Source: SURF-13 sp038924245
Lineage (GTDB): Bacteria > Pseudomonadota > Gammaproteobacteria > SURF-13
Reading direction: 5' to 3'
Length of the DNA: 64,000 nucleotides
NCBI GenBank assembly: GCA_038924245.1
Contig: JBCKVB010000001.1
Span: forward strand, 1-64,000
A program made the translations under genes and the position numbers. Shown in pieces: positions 8,308-17,411 of the stretch (within the stretch, counting starts at the first letter, position 1; each line of letters opens with the position of its first letter). The notes beneath the pieces were generated by a model that worked only from the letters and a program-made list of their open reading frames with translations, was not told the origin of the DNA and did no database searches.

Positions 8308-8584
8308 GATGCTCCCCTATCGTGATGTTATCCCTTGCCCACGGACAACCTGGACCACCGAAACTTAACCGGGGAAGGTTATAATCTCGAACATCATACA
8401 CCCAGAGCATGACCATTCAGGTCCACAATGTGGTTTGAACAGAACCAGTGTGACACAATACTGTCCACCTTCAAGGCAGGCTAATCACTGCCTCAGGACG
8501 TGTCAAGCCTATTTTTTTCGACTCTATCCACTCCGGCCTTGATCGGACCCATTGATCCAGTTATGATTTAATCAAGGAAACCGT
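8308..8584. other. Intergenic region between divergent nfeD and a membrane protein gene
   Basis: The 277-nt spacer should hold promoters for nfeD (leftward) and the gene at 8585 (rightward). One hairpin, TGAGGCAGT-like around 8473-8495 (CAAGGCAGGC...GCCTCAGG), is visible. I see no open frame or RNA gene in it. Confidence 0.4.
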
Positions 8585-9313
8585 ATGATAAACCTCCCGC
8601 ACACGCCCGCGAAAAAAGCGGCCACCCACAAACCGCGTCCGTTCGTTGACCTGCTGGTCAGTATTCTTATTCCCTCCGTTATCCTGATGAAATTCAGCGG
8701 CGAGAATGATCTTGGCGCGAGCGGCGCGCTGATATTGGCCCTGGCTTTTCCGCTTGGCTGGGGCCTGTTCGAGCTACTGAAGTATAAAAAATTCAACTTC
8801 ATCGCGCTGCTTGGGCTGATCGGTGTTTTGCTCACAGGTGGTATTGGCTTACTGGAGTTGGATCCCCAATGGCTGGCGGTCAAGGAAGCCGCCATCCCCG
8901 GCTTGATTGGCATCGCGGTGCTGGTTTCCACCCGTACCCGCTATCCGCTGATCAGGACATTGTTGTACAACCCGGCTGTTCTCGATGTCGAAAAAATAAA
9001 ACAGAAACTCACTGAGAAGGGCACTACCGCGGCCTTTGAGTCCCGTTTGCTATTCGCCACCTACCTGCTTGGCGGCACCTTTTTCTTTTCCGCGACGATG
9101 AACTACATCCTCGCGCAATGGATTGTTGTCAGCCCGGCGGGCAGCGCCGCCTTCAATGAAGAACTTGGGCGGTTGACCCTGCTCAGCTATCCGGTGATCG
9201 CGATTCCGTCCATGATAATGATGATGACCCTCTTTTATTATCTGTGGCGCACTATTCACAGCCTAACCGGACTTGCTCTGGGTGATATCCTCGCATCAAA
9301 GAACCCCCGGTAG
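8585..9313 (+). CDS. VC0807-family inner-membrane protein
   Basis: The 242-residue polytopic protein has about six membrane segments. Recognisable family stretches are VDLLVSILIPSVILMKFSG, LTGGIGLLELDPQWLAVKEA, TRTRYPLIRTLLYNP and SPAGSAAFNEELGRLT. This matches the VC0807-like family, whose role is unknown. It is transcribed alone, opposite to its neighbours. The start ATG is preceded by AAGGAAACCGT. Confidence 0.75.
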   Translation: MINLPHTPAKKAATHKPRPFVDLLVSILIPSVILMKFSGENDLGASGALILALAFPLGWGLFELLKYKKFNFIALLGLIGVLLTGGIGLLELDPQWLAVKEAAIPGLIGIAVLVSTRTRYPLIRTLLYNPAVLDVEKIKQKLTEKGTTAAFESRLLFATYLLGGTFFFSATMNYILAQWIVVSPAGSAAFNEELGRLTLLSYPVIAIPSMIMMMTLFYYLWRTIHSLTGLALGDILASKNPR

Positions 9314-9347
9314 TCAGTCAACCCATCACGGAGCCAATCAACGAATT

Positions 9348-9372
9348 GGGGGGGGGGGGCGCCGAATTCGGC
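9348..9372. other. Twelve-G run followed by GCCGAATTCGGCAGG
   Basis: A run of 12 G (9348-9359) is followed directly by CGCCGAATTCGGCAGG, which contains an EcoRI site in a small palindrome. It lies in the spacer between two convergent genes. A homopolymer this long is unusual here and could be a slippage or assembly artefact. Confidence 0.6.
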
Positions 9373-9517
9373 AGGAACAGGAGAAGATAGTTGTGGCATG
9401 GATTTATTCACTAAAATTCAAAAAACGTTTGCCCACCCGGTTGCCGAATCAAAACGCGTGGGCACAAAAAAACGTGCCCACCCTACAAGCCTTCCAGTGC
9501 AGGGCTTGGGGCGCTTC

Positions 9518-10864
9518 TTAAAATGGCAGCGGGCCCTTGAGGGCGCGCAGCATCTTGGCCATGCCGCCCTTGGACATCTGTTTCATTATGCGTTGCATCT
9601 GGTTGAACTGTTTGAGCAGGCGGTTCACGTCTTGCACTTGAACACCGGAACCCGCGGCGATACGGCGTTTGCGGGAGCCGTTGAGGAGTTCCGGTTTGCG
9701 CCGCTCCAGCGGCGTCATGGAGTTGATAATGGCTTCCTGGCGGCGTGTGTCCTGGTTGTTTATTTTATTCTTCACCGTCTCCGGGACTTGTCCCATGCCG
9801 GGCAGTTTATCCATCAAGCTCCCCATGCCGCCCATGCTGCGTATCTGGCGCAACTGGTCACGAAAATCCATCAAGTCAAAACCCTTGCCCTTCTTGAGCT
9901 TGGCGGCGATTTTTTCCATCTGTTGCTGATCAAGATTCTGTTCCGCCTCCTCGATCAGGCCCAGCACATCACCCATGCCCAGGATGCGTGAGGCTATGCG
10001 TTCGGGGTGAAACGCTTCCAGGGCCGTGGTTTTCTCGCCCACGCCGAGAAACTTGATGGGCTTGCCGGTGAGGTGGCGCACGGAAAGCGCCGCGCCGCCG
10101 CGCGCGTCGCCGTCGGCCTTGGTGAGTATCACGCCGGTCAATGGCAGCGCGGCGTTAAACGCGGCGGCGCTGTGGACGGCGTCTTGGCCGGTCATGCTGT
10201 CCACCACGAACAGGGTTTCCACCGGCTGCGCGGCCTGATGCAGGCGCTTGATTTCATCCATCATGGCGTCGTCCACGTGCAGGCGTCCGGCACTGTCTAT
10301 AATGACTACATCTATGAATTGAGTGCGCGCGTGTTGTATGGCCGACTGCGCGATGTGCACCGGGTCTTGATCCGTGCTGCTGGGAAAAAACGTTGCGCCG
10401 ACCTCGGCGGCGAGCACGCGTAACTGTTCGATGGCCGCCGGGCGGTAAATGTCGGCGCTGACCAGCAGCACGGATTTTTTCTTGCGCTCCTGCAGCCAGC
10501 GCGCGAGCTTGGCCGCCGTGGTGGTTTTACCCGCGCCCTGCAAACCGGCCATGAGTATCACCGCGGGCGGCGCGACATTGAGCGTGAGTTCCTCGCAGTG
10601 TTCGCCCATCAGCGCGGTCAGTTCTTCCTGTACCGTCTTGATGAGCATCTGACCGGGGCTGAGGCTGCGCATCACCTCCTGCCCCACGGCGCGCGTGCGC
10701 ACGCGCTCGATGAAGTCGCGCACCACGGGCAAGGCGACGTCGGCTTCGAGCAGCGCGACGCGTACCTCGCGCAGGGCGTCCTTGATGTTGTCTTCGCTTA
10801 AACGGCCTTGGCCACGCAGATTTTTTAAGGTGCGCGACAGGCGTTCGGTGAGGGTGTCAAACAT
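9518..10864 (-). CDS. ffh: Signal recognition particle protein Ffh (SRP54)
   Basis: GTPase that binds signal sequences and the 4.5S RNA (gene at 34229-34334) and delivers ribosomes to FtsY. The 448-residue protein has an N domain (1-85), a G domain with GLQGAGKTTTAAKLA (G1), DSAGRLHVDD (G3) and TKADGDARGGAALS (G4 and closing loop), and a methionine-rich M domain (about 300-448: MGGMGSLMDKLPGMG, RMKQMSKGGMAKM-like). The frame extends upstream to 11038 into hemL, but the family start is MFDTLTERLSRTLKNLRG at 10864. It lies 11 nt downstream of hemL. Confidence 0.96.
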   Translation of the reverse strand: MFDTLTERLSRTLKNLRGQGRLSEDNIKDALREVRVALLEADVALPVVRDFIERVRTRAVGQEVMRSLSPGQMLIKTVQEELTALMGEHCEELTLNVAPPAVILMAGLQGAGKTTTAAKLARWLQERKKKSVLLVSADIYRPAAIEQLRVLAAEVGATFFPSSTDQDPVHIAQSAIQHARTQFIDVVIIDSAGRLHVDDAMMDEIKRLHQAAQPVETLFVVDSMTGQDAVHSAAAFNAALPLTGVILTKADGDARGGAALSVRHLTGKPIKFLGVGEKTTALEAFHPERIASRILGMGDVLGLIEEAEQNLDQQQMEKIAAKLKKGKGFDLMDFRDQLRQIRSMGGMGSLMDKLPGMGQVPETVKNKINNQDTRRQEAIINSMTPLERRKPELLNGSRKRRIAAGSGVQVQDVNRLLKQFNQMQRIMKQMSKGGMAKMLRALKGPLPF

Positions 10865-10875
10865 GATGAGCGGGT

Positions 10876-12156
10876 TTAGAGCGAGGCAAACACCTTTTCC
10901 GCCGCGGCCAGCGTGGCGGCGATTTCCTGATCGCCGTGCGCGCTGGAGACAAAGCCCGCTTCGAAGGCGGACGGCGCGAGGTACACGCCCTGCTCCAGCA
11001 TGCCGTGGAAGAATTTCTTGAAGCGTTCCACGTTGCACGCCATGACCTGGGCGAAGGTCTCCACCCTCGGCGCATCGGTGAAAAACAAACCGAACATGCC
11101 GCCCACCTGATTGGTAGTGAACGGGATATTGGCCTGTTTGGCGCGCTGCGCCATGCCTGCGGTGAAGCGTTGCGTGGTGGCGGTCAGGCGCGTGAAAAAT
11201 TCCGGCTGTTCAATCAGCTTGAGCGTGGCGAGTCCCGCCGCCAGCGCCACCGGATTGCCGGACAAGGTGCCCGCCTGGTACACCGGGCCGAGCGGCGCGA
11301 TCTTGTGCATGATGTCTCTGCGTCCGCCAAAGGCGGCCACCGGCAGGCCGCCGCCAATCACCTTGCCGAGCGTGGTGAGATCGGGCCTGACGCCGTAAAC
11401 CTGCTGCGCCCCGCCCAGCGCGACGCGAAAACCCGTCATCACTTCGTCGAAGATCAACACGCTGCCGTACTCGTCACACACCTCGCGCAGGCCCTGCAAA
11501 AATCCCGGCGCGGGCGGCACGCAGTTCATGTTGCCCGCCACCGGCTCGACGATGATGCAGGCGATGTCTTTACCATGTTGTTTGAAAGCCACGCGCACCT
11601 GATCAATATCGTTGTAGTCCAGGGTCAGCGTGTGCTGCGCCAGCGCCGCCGGCACGCCGGGCGAGGTCGGCACGCCGAGGGTGAGCGCGCCGGAGCCGGC
11701 CTTGATGAGCAGCGAGTCGGAATGGCCGTGGTAGCAGCCTTCGAATTTCACGATCTTGTCGCGCCCGGTGTAACCGCGCGCCAGGCGCAAGGCGGTCATG
11801 GTCGCCTCGGTGCCGGAGCTTACCAGGCGCACCATTTCAATGGAGGGAACCAGCGCGCATATCTTTTCCGCCATCTCCACTTCTATCGCAGTGGGCGCGC
11901 CGAAGCCGAGGCTTTGCGCGGCGGCGTCCTGCACCGCCTTGACCACCGAGGGATGCGCGTGACCCACGATCAGCGGGCCCCAGGAGGCGACGTAATCAAT
12001 ATAGCGTTTGCCGTCTTCGTCTATCAGGTACGCGCCTTCGCCGCGCTTGAAAAACAACGGCTCACCGCCCACGCCGCGAAACGCGCGCACCGGAGAGTTC
12101 ACGCCGCCGGGAATACGCTGTTGCGCCCTGATAAAAAGTTCATGTGACCGATTCAT
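10876..12156 (-). CDS. hemL: Glutamate-1-semialdehyde 2,1-aminomutase
   Basis: PLP enzyme converting glutamate-1-semialdehyde to 5-aminolevulinate in the C5 haem pathway. The 426-residue protein shows RIPGGVNSPVRAFRGVGG at the N terminus, VRLVSSGTEATMTALRLARG (cofactor phosphate region), YHGHSDSLL, EPVAGNMNCVPP, LIFDEVMTGFR and TTLGKVIGGGLPVAAFGGR with the PLP lysine in LGKVIGGG. Full length. It follows thiD-thiE on the same strand and precedes ffh. Confidence 0.97.
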   Translation of the reverse strand: MNRSHELFIRAQQRIPGGVNSPVRAFRGVGGEPLFFKRGEGAYLIDEDGKRYIDYVASWGPLIVGHAHPSVVKAVQDAAAQSLGFGAPTAIEVEMAEKICALVPSIEMVRLVSSGTEATMTALRLARGYTGRDKIVKFEGCYHGHSDSLLIKAGSGALTLGVPTSPGVPAALAQHTLTLDYNDIDQVRVAFKQHGKDIACIIVEPVAGNMNCVPPAPGFLQGLREVCDEYGSVLIFDEVMTGFRVALGGAQQVYGVRPDLTTLGKVIGGGLPVAAFGGRRDIMHKIAPLGPVYQAGTLSGNPVALAAGLATLKLIEQPEFFTRLTATTQRFTAGMAQRAKQANIPFTTNQVGGMFGLFFTDAPRVETFAQVMACNVERFKKFFHGMLEQGVYLAPSAFEAGFVSSAHGDQEIAATLAAAEKVFASL

Positions 12157-12291
12157 TGTTGTTTCTTCCCGTTAAGTGTGTGCCCTGTGTTTAAACGTAC
12201 TCTTTGCCGTCCCTGGCGTAACTAATCAGTTCTTCCCAACACCAGCCTCGCCATCCATGGCGAGTCGTTCACCGCCTTCGGCGCTTCACCC
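12157..12291. repeat. Spacer with a short repeat shared with 14230-14260
   Basis: The stretch CTTTGCCGTCCCTGGCGTAA at about 12201-12220 recurs at about 14231-14250 (CTTTGCCGTCCCTGGCGTTA), both followed by AATCAG. A small inverted repeat, CGCCATCCATGGCG, follows near 12249-12262. No gene is seen. Confidence 0.5.
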
Positions 12292-12942
12292 TTATTTAAA
12301 AAGTGTGGTGTATGTTTGTACCGTGGCGCGAATATCGTCCTGACCAAATACACCGTGAATCACCGCCAGTATATCCGCGCCCGCCTCCACCAGCAGTGCA
12401 CCGTTTTGCGCCGTGATGCCGCCTATCACCGCGATGGGCAGATGAAGTTTTGCTCGCGCCTCGCGTAATAATTTTATATCCGCCTGTACCGCTTCAGGTT
12501 TGCTGCGCGAGGGGAAAAAACGCCCGAACGCGACGTAATCCGCGCCCTCCTGCTCCGCCCGCAGCGCACGCTCCAGTGAGTTATAACAGGAGACGCCGAT
12601 GATGGCGCGCGGCCCCAGCGCCCGCCTTGCATGGGACACCGTTGCATCTTCCGCCCCCAGGTGGACGCCGTCCGCGCCGATAATTTTGGCCAGCGCCACG
12701 TCGTCATTGATAATCAACGGGACGTGATGCGCGCGGCACAGCGCGAGCAGCGCGCGGCCTTCCGCTTTGCGTTGCGCGCCGCCGCACTCCTTGGCGCGAT
12801 ATTGTAATAGCGCCGCGCCGCCTTGCAGCGCCAATTCAGACCGCTCGACAAGCTGCGCGGCGGAAAGCAGCGCCCGGTCCGCAATGGCGTACAACCCGCG
12901 CAATACCGGAATGTGACCGGCAAGTGCGGCGGTTTCAATCAT
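12292..12942 (-). CDS. thiE: Thiamine-phosphate synthase
   Basis: Joins HMP-pyrophosphate and thiazole phosphate to form thiamine phosphate. The 216-residue TIM barrel shows LQYRAKE (substrate loop), LIINDDVALA, GADGVHLGAED, GVSCYN, DYVAFGRFFPSRSKP and PIAVIGGITAQNG. It is next to thiD, whose product feeds it, with 3 nt between them. Complete. Confidence 0.95.
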   Translation of the reverse strand: MIETAALAGHIPVLRGLYAIADRALLSAAQLVERSELALQGGAALLQYRAKECGGAQRKAEGRALLALCRAHHVPLIINDDVALAKIIGADGVHLGAEDATVSHARRALGPRAIIGVSCYNSLERALRAEQEGADYVAFGRFFPSRSKPEAVQADIKLLREARAKLHLPIAVIGGITAQNGALLVEAGADILAVIHGVFGQDDIRATVQTYTTLFK

Positions 12943-12945
12943 GGG

Positions 12946-13797
12946 TTATTTCCTGCCTTCACGCGCCCAATAAAACCGGTTGGGCAGCGCCTGGCCTTTT
13001 CCGATATGGTGCGCGTGCTTCAGCGTCTCCCAGGTATAGCGCTGCGCTTCATCCACGGCGCTGAACGGCTCATTACCCTGCGCGAGCAGCCCCGCGATGG
13101 CCGAGGCCAGCGTGCAGCCGGAGCCGTGATAACTTTCCGGCAAACGCTCCCAGTTAAATGACTGCAGACGGCGCCGATTGCCGTACAGGGTGTTCACCAC
13201 ATCAGGCGTGCGCTCATGCGTGCCGGTGATTAGCACGTAGTCGCTGCCGTATTCCATAAGCTGCTGCGCGCAGGCATCCAGACTGTCGGCGGAGGGCGCG
13301 AAGCGGCGCGCCTCCAGACTGTTAGGGGTGAACACCGTGGTGAGCGGCAATAATAAGGAAATAATCACTTCTTGTAACGCGCCATCGGACAGACTCTGCC
13401 CCGATCCCGATGCGAGCACCGGGTCGAGCACCACCGGCACATGGGGATGTTGCGCAAGCAGGGTATGTACCGCCTCGGCGATCAGGTGGCTGCCGAGCAT
13501 GCCGATCTTGAACGCCGCCACCGGCATGTCTTCCAGCACCGCGCGCGCCTGTTCGATGACCAGCGCGGTATCCAGTATTTGATAGTCCTTCACCCCGCGC
13601 GTATCCTGCACGGTGATCGCGGTCACCACGGGCGCGGCGATACAGCCCTGGCTGGCCAGGGCCTCGATGTCTGCCTGTATGCCTGCGCCGCCGCTGGGAT
13701 CATGGCCGGCGAAAACCATGACTACCGGCACGCCCGCTGTAAGGGTATTTTTCACGGCCCTGCTCATTTGAGAAATTTTATCATGAGTGATGGGCAT
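12946..13797 (-). CDS. thiD: Hydroxymethylpyrimidine/phosphomethylpyrimidine kinase
   Basis: Ribokinase-fold enzyme making HMP-pyrophosphate for thiamine synthesis. Diagnostic segments are VMVFAGHDPSGGAGIQADIE near the N terminus, MLGS, VLDPVLASGSGQSL, and the anion-hole region YHGSGCTLASAIAGLLAQG. The first ATG (13797) gives 283 residues; a second at 13767 (MSRAVKNTLT) fits the family equally well, and neither has a clear Shine-Dalgarno. The space upstream is too short for a TPP riboswitch. Confidence 0.93.
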   Translation of the reverse strand: MPITHDKISQMSRAVKNTLTAGVPVVMVFAGHDPSGGAGIQADIEALASQGCIAAPVVTAITVQDTRGVKDYQILDTALVIEQARAVLEDMPVAAFKIGMLGSHLIAEAVHTLLAQHPHVPVVLDPVLASGSGQSLSDGALQEVIISLLLPLTTVFTPNSLEARRFAPSADSLDACAQQLMEYGSDYVLITGTHERTPDVVNTLYGNRRRLQSFNWERLPESYHGSGCTLASAIAGLLAQGNEPFSAVDEAQRYTWETLKHAHHIGKGQALPNRFYWAREGRK

Positions 13798-13872
13798 TAT
13801 CGCCGATACATGAGAAAATAGCGCCAGCTACGCGGCGCGCGGCACTGCGCATAACCAGCCTTTGAGTCTGTC

Positions 13873-14037
13873 ATGAAAACTTACATGTGCGTTATCTGCG
13901 GCTTTATTTACGATGAAGCCAAAGGACTGCCGGAAGCCGATATCGCACCGGGAACCAAATGGGACGACCTGCCGCCGAACTGGACCTGTCCGGACTGCGG
14001 GGCGAGTAAAGACGACTTTGAAATGATTGAGGTGTAA
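13873..14037 (+). CDS. Rubredoxin (first copy)
   Basis: Small one-electron carrier of 54 residues with both iron-binding pairs: MCVICGFIYDEA at the N terminus and WTCPDCGASKDDFEMIEV at the C terminus. It is similar to a second rubredoxin at 17207-17383. Likely partners in the window are the rubredoxin reductase (16009-17154) and the rubrerythrin (17568-18039). It is divergent from thiD and has no obvious ribosome-binding site. Confidence 0.95.
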   Translation: MKTYMCVICGFIYDEAKGLPEADIAPGTKWDDLPPNWTCPDCGASKDDFEMIEV

Positions 14038-14069
14038 GCGCGCTGTTACATCGGAAACAGCATGATGAA

Positions 14070-14145
14070 TGGTGGGCGATGCTGGGATTGAACCAGCGAC
14101 CCCTACCGTGTGAAGGTAGTGCTCTCCCGCTGAGCTAATCGCCCC
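14070..14145 (-). tRNA. tRNA-Val (anticodon CAC)
   Basis: The 76-nt cloverleaf on the minus strand starts GGGGCGATTAGCTCAGCGGG; the anticodon stem CTACC/GGTAG encloses TTCACAC (anticodon CAC), the T-arm has GGTTCAATCCC, and the CCA end is encoded. Confidence 0.93.
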
Positions 14146-14339
14146 AAATAATATAAGCGCGCACAGCGCCTCGGCTCGCCTCCCTCTCCCCTTCGGGGAG
14201 AGGGAATGAGGGAGAGGGAACCCTGCACATCTTTGCCGTCCCTGGCGTTAATCAGTTGAGATGCGGAATTCTACGGTGTGCCGCGGGCAGCGTCAAATCG
14301 GCGTGTTTTTGTTAGAATGAGCGTTTTGAGCACTCCTGA
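14146..14339. other. Intergenic region with a terminator-like hairpin
   Basis: The hairpin CCCTCTCCCCTTCGGGGAGAGGG lies at about 14184-14206, without a T tract on either side. The repeat CTTTGCCGTCCCTGGCGTTA follows (about 14231). The promoter for gltX should be near 14290-14330. No gene is seen. Confidence 0.45.
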
Positions 14340-15743
14340 ATGACCATCCGCACCCGTTTCGCCCCCAGCCCGACCGGTTATCTGCACGTCGGCGGCGCGC
14401 GCACCGCGCTTTATTCCTGGCTGTATGCGCGCAAACACGGTGGCACGTACATCCTGCGTATCGAGGACACGGATCTCGCGCGCTCCACCGCCGAATCGGT
14501 GAATGCGATTCTGGAGGGCATGACCTGGCTCGGCCTGGAATATGACGAAGGGCCGTTTTACCAGACTCAGCGCTCTGAACATTACCGCGCCGCCCTGGAC
14601 AAGCTGCTCAAGGAGGGCAAGGCCTATCATTGCTATTGCTCCAGGGAACGCCTGGAGGCGCTGCGCACCGATCAGATGGCGCGCAAGGAAAAGCCGCGTT
14701 ATGACCATCATTGCCGCGATTTGAAAACGCCACCGCCCGATGTGGCGCCGGTGGTGCGCTTCAAAAATCCGCTGGATGGTGAAGTCATGGTGCGGGATGA
14801 AATCAAGGGCACGGTGGTGTTTCAAAACAGCGAACTGGATGATCTTATCATCGCGCGCTCCGACGGCTCCCCCACTTATAACTTCACCGTCTCGGTGGAC
14901 GACTGGGACATGCGCGTCACGCACGTAATCCGCGGCGACGACCATCTCAACAACACACCGCGCCAGATGAACATTCTCAAGGCGCTTGGCGCCACGCCGC
15001 CCTCCTATTCACACGTGCCGATGATCCTCGGCAACGACGGCCAGCGCCTGTCCAAACGCCACGGCGCGGTGAGCGTGATGCAATACCGCGAAGACGGCTT
15101 TCTGCCGGAGGCGCTGCTCAATTACCTGGTGCGCCTCGGCTGGGCGCACGGCGATCAGGAAATCTTCTCGCTCGACGAGATGATCAAGCTGTTTGACATC
15201 AAAGACGTGCACCGCGCCGCGAGCGCGTTCAACACCGATAAACTGCTGTGGCTCAACCAGCACTATATCAAGACCTCCGACCCCGCTCACATCGCGCACC
15301 ATTTAAGCTGGCACATGGGCAGGCTCGGCATAGACCCCACGCAAGGCCCCGATCTGGTTGAAGTGGTAAAGGCCCTGCGCGAACGCGCCAAGACTTTAGT
15401 AAAGATGGCCGAGGCAAGCGCGATTTTCTACAAGGACTTCGATCATTACGAGGAAAGCGCACTGAAGCACCTGTCCGCGCAGGTGGCCGCCCCGTTCTCA
15501 GCGCTACGCGACGGCCTGGCCGGACTCGCCGTGTGGGAGCCGCCCGCCATCCATCAATTGATCTCCGCTACCGCCACGGCGCACGGGCTCACCTTGGGCA
15601 AGCTCGCGCAACCCCTGCGCGTCGCGGTCACGGGGAAAGCCGCTTCTCCGCCCATAGACGTCACCGTGCACTTGCTGGGGCCAGAAAAGACGCGCCAACG
15701 CATCACCCGCGCCCTGGCGCACATTGAAAAAACCGCGTCTTGA
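14340..15743 (+). CDS. gltX: Glutamate--tRNA ligase
   Basis: Class I aminoacyl-tRNA synthetase charging tRNA-Glu; Glu-tRNA is also the precursor used by the C5 haem pathway that includes hemL. The 467-residue protein starts MTIRTRFAPSPTGYLHVGGA (HIGH-type motif) and has the KMSKS-type loop QRLSKRHGAVS at about residue 237. Other matches are LRIEDTDLARST and HVIRGDDHLNNTPRQ. It lies just upstream of tRNA-Ala and tRNA-Glu. The ATG directly follows an in-frame TGA. Confidence 0.97.
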   Translation: MTIRTRFAPSPTGYLHVGGARTALYSWLYARKHGGTYILRIEDTDLARSTAESVNAILEGMTWLGLEYDEGPFYQTQRSEHYRAALDKLLKEGKAYHCYCSRERLEALRTDQMARKEKPRYDHHCRDLKTPPPDVAPVVRFKNPLDGEVMVRDEIKGTVVFQNSELDDLIIARSDGSPTYNFTVSVDDWDMRVTHVIRGDDHLNNTPRQMNILKALGATPPSYSHVPMILGNDGQRLSKRHGAVSVMQYREDGFLPEALLNYLVRLGWAHGDQEIFSLDEMIKLFDIKDVHRAASAFNTDKLLWLNQHYIKTSDPAHIAHHLSWHMGRLGIDPTQGPDLVEVVKALRERAKTLVKMAEASAIFYKDFDHYEESALKHLSAQVAAPFSALRDGLAGLAVWEPPAIHQLISATATAHGLTLGKLAQPLRVAVTGKAASPPIDVTVHLLGPEKTRQRITRALAHIEKTAS

Positions 15744-15808
15744 CGTGCCCAGGAACTCGCCGTGATTGACGCTATCTTGGCGGAACCCGTACAATACGCG
15801 ATTGTTTC

Positions 15809-15884
<76 letters not shown>

Positions 15885-15917
15885 ACCACCAAAGAAGAAT
15901 AGCACACACCATTTTCC

Positions 15918-15993
15918 GTCCCCATCGTCTAGAGGCCTAGGACACTGCCCTTTCACGGCGGCGACAGGGGTTCGAATCCCCTTGGGGACGCCA
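15918..15993 (+). tRNA. tRNA-Glu (anticodon TTC)
   Basis: The 76-nt cloverleaf starts GTCCCCATCGTCTAGAGG. The anticodon loop CTTTCAC gives TTC, the T-arm is GGGTTCGAATCCC, and the acceptor GTCCCC pairs with GGGGAC, followed by GCCA. It is 33 nt from tRNA-Ala, probably in one transcript. Confidence 0.95.
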
Positions 15994-16008
15994 GTTTTTC
16001 AAGTTTCG

Positions 16009-17154
16009 TTATGCAAGCAACGGCGGCAATTGCTGGGTGAGCGCGAGCTTTTCGCTCGTGGCCTTGCCGGTGAGCGCAAAGCCGTGTAAATGCTGTTGCG
16101 CATCATAAAATAACGCACGCACGCCCTCTTCGCTCTCGCTCACCTGCCACGCGCCGGGAACGTCCGCGGGCGGCGGCGATACCACGATGGGATAGGCCGG
16201 TGTCTTCACCACCACCGGCATGGCGGGATACACCACGGGCGTAGGCGTACCCGCCAGTGTCTTGGCGAGCGCGCGCGCGGCGTGCATGATGGGCGTGACG
16301 AAGGGCAGCACCAGTCCTTCAACTTCGGCGCAATCGCCCAAGGCATACACATCCGGCGTGCTGGTTCGCAGGTAACGATCCGTTACGATGCCGCGATTGA
16401 TTTTGATTCCCGATTGTTGCGCGAGCGTCACGCGCGGCTTGAGGCCGATGGCGGACAGCACCACATCCACATCAAGCACAGTGCCATCGGATAATGTAAC
16501 AAGATAGGCGTCATGCGCCCGATTGACTGACACGGCATTGCTGTTGGCGTGCCACCGCGCGCCTGCTTTCATCAGCGCGGCGCGCAATTGCGCTCCCGCC
16601 GCTTCCGGCAACAGCTGGTTGAGCGGCGCGGGGTTGGGGTCAATCACGTGCACGGTAAAACCCACGCCGCACAAATCATTGGCGAACTCGCAGCCGATCA
16701 GGCCCGCGCCGATGATGGCGACGTTTTTACCGCCCTCCAGCGCTTGGCGCAGGCGCGCGTAATCCGCCAGGTCATTCACCGCCAGCACTTGATCCGCGGC
16801 ATCACCTTGTAGCGGCGCGCGCATCGGATCCGCACCCAGGGCCAGCACCAGCCTGGAATATTCCAGCGCCTTGCCCTCACAGATCAAGGTATGACGCGCT
16901 GCATCAATACTGGTTACGCGCGCGTGCGCCAGTATCGTGGCGTTGAGCTGCGTCTGCATTTGAGCCACATCCTGCGTGGCGAGCTGTTCCGGTGTTTTGT
17001 TTTGTGCGTACGCATTGGACAGCATGGGCTTGTAATAAAAGCGGCCATCGTCCGCGCTGATGAGCGTGAGCGGTGCGTCTTTGTCGAGCTTGCGCAACTC
17101 ACGCGCCGTGGTGTAACCGGCCAATCCCGTGCCAATAATAACAATCGGGTGCAT
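16009..17154 (-). CDS. Rubredoxin--NAD(+) reductase, FAD-dependent
   Basis: Two-dinucleotide-binding flavoprotein of about 381 residues. The FAD motif at the N terminus is IVIIGTGLAGYTTARELRKL; the NAD motif is NVAIIGAGLIGCEFAND; the second FAD site is TPDVYALGDCAEVEG. The family transfers electrons from NADH to rubredoxin. A rubredoxin gene lies just upstream on the same strand and rubrerythrin beyond it, which fits a NADH-to-rubredoxin-to-rubrerythrin peroxidase chain. The ATG at 17154 (MHPIVIIG) is preferred over 17184, which adds ten non-conserved residues. It could instead be a related NADH:flavorubredoxin reductase. Confidence 0.88.
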   Translation of the reverse strand: MHPIVIIGTGLAGYTTARELRKLDKDAPLTLISADDGRFYYKPMLSNAYAQNKTPEQLATQDVAQMQTQLNATILAHARVTSIDAARHTLICEGKALEYSRLVLALGADPMRAPLQGDAADQVLAVNDLADYARLRQALEGGKNVAIIGAGLIGCEFANDLCGVGFTVHVIDPNPAPLNQLLPEAAGAQLRAALMKAGARWHANSNAVSVNRAHDAYLVTLSDGTVLDVDVVLSAIGLKPRVTLAQQSGIKINRGIVTDRYLRTSTPDVYALGDCAEVEGLVLPFVTPIMHAARALAKTLAGTPTPVVYPAMPVVVKTPAYPIVVSPPPADVPGAWQVSESEEGVRALFYDAQQHLHGFALTGKATSEKLALTQQLPPLLA

Positions 17155-17206
17155 ATCGTCCCCCGTAAAAAAACCGGGGGGCATGACCCTCCCTTTAATT
17201 CAGAGC

Positions 17207-17383
17207 TTACACCGCAGCCTTGATTTCAACCATTTCAAAATCGGCCTTGGCGGCACCGCAGTCGGGACAGGCCCAGTTTTCCGGAATGTCCTCCCAGCGC
17301 GTGCCGGGGGCGATGCCTTCTTCGGGCAATCCGTGGGCTTCATCGTAAATAAAGCCGCATACCATACATTGCCATTTCTTCAT
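17207..17383 (-). CDS. Rubredoxin (second copy)
   Basis: The 58-residue electron carrier has MKKWQCMVCGFIYDEAHG and the second iron-binding pair ENWACPDCGAAKADFEMVEI. The open frame runs up to 17506, but the upstream part is hairpin repeat sequence, and ATG at 17383 is the family start. It is 52 nt upstream of the rubredoxin reductase and on the same strand as rubrerythrin. Confidence 0.95.
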   Translation of the reverse strand: MKKWQCMVCGFIYDEAHGLPEEGIAPGTRWEDIPENWACPDCGAAKADFEMVEIKAAV

Positions 17384-17411
17384 TGTCAGCTTCTCAATTT
17401 GAATGATATAG

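Noticed and set aside
9360..9375. Library adaptor or vector sequence
   Set aside because: Resembles a cDNA adaptor only in GAATTCGGCA and then departs; the flanks are continuous with normal sequence, so it is listed only as odd.
10936..12147. A 403-codon plus-strand frame opposite hemL
   Set aside because: Shadow frame with no family features; hemL is complete on the other strand.
13798..13872. TPP riboswitch upstream of thiD
   Set aside because: The 75-nt divergent spacer is too short and lacks the conserved THI-box sequence.
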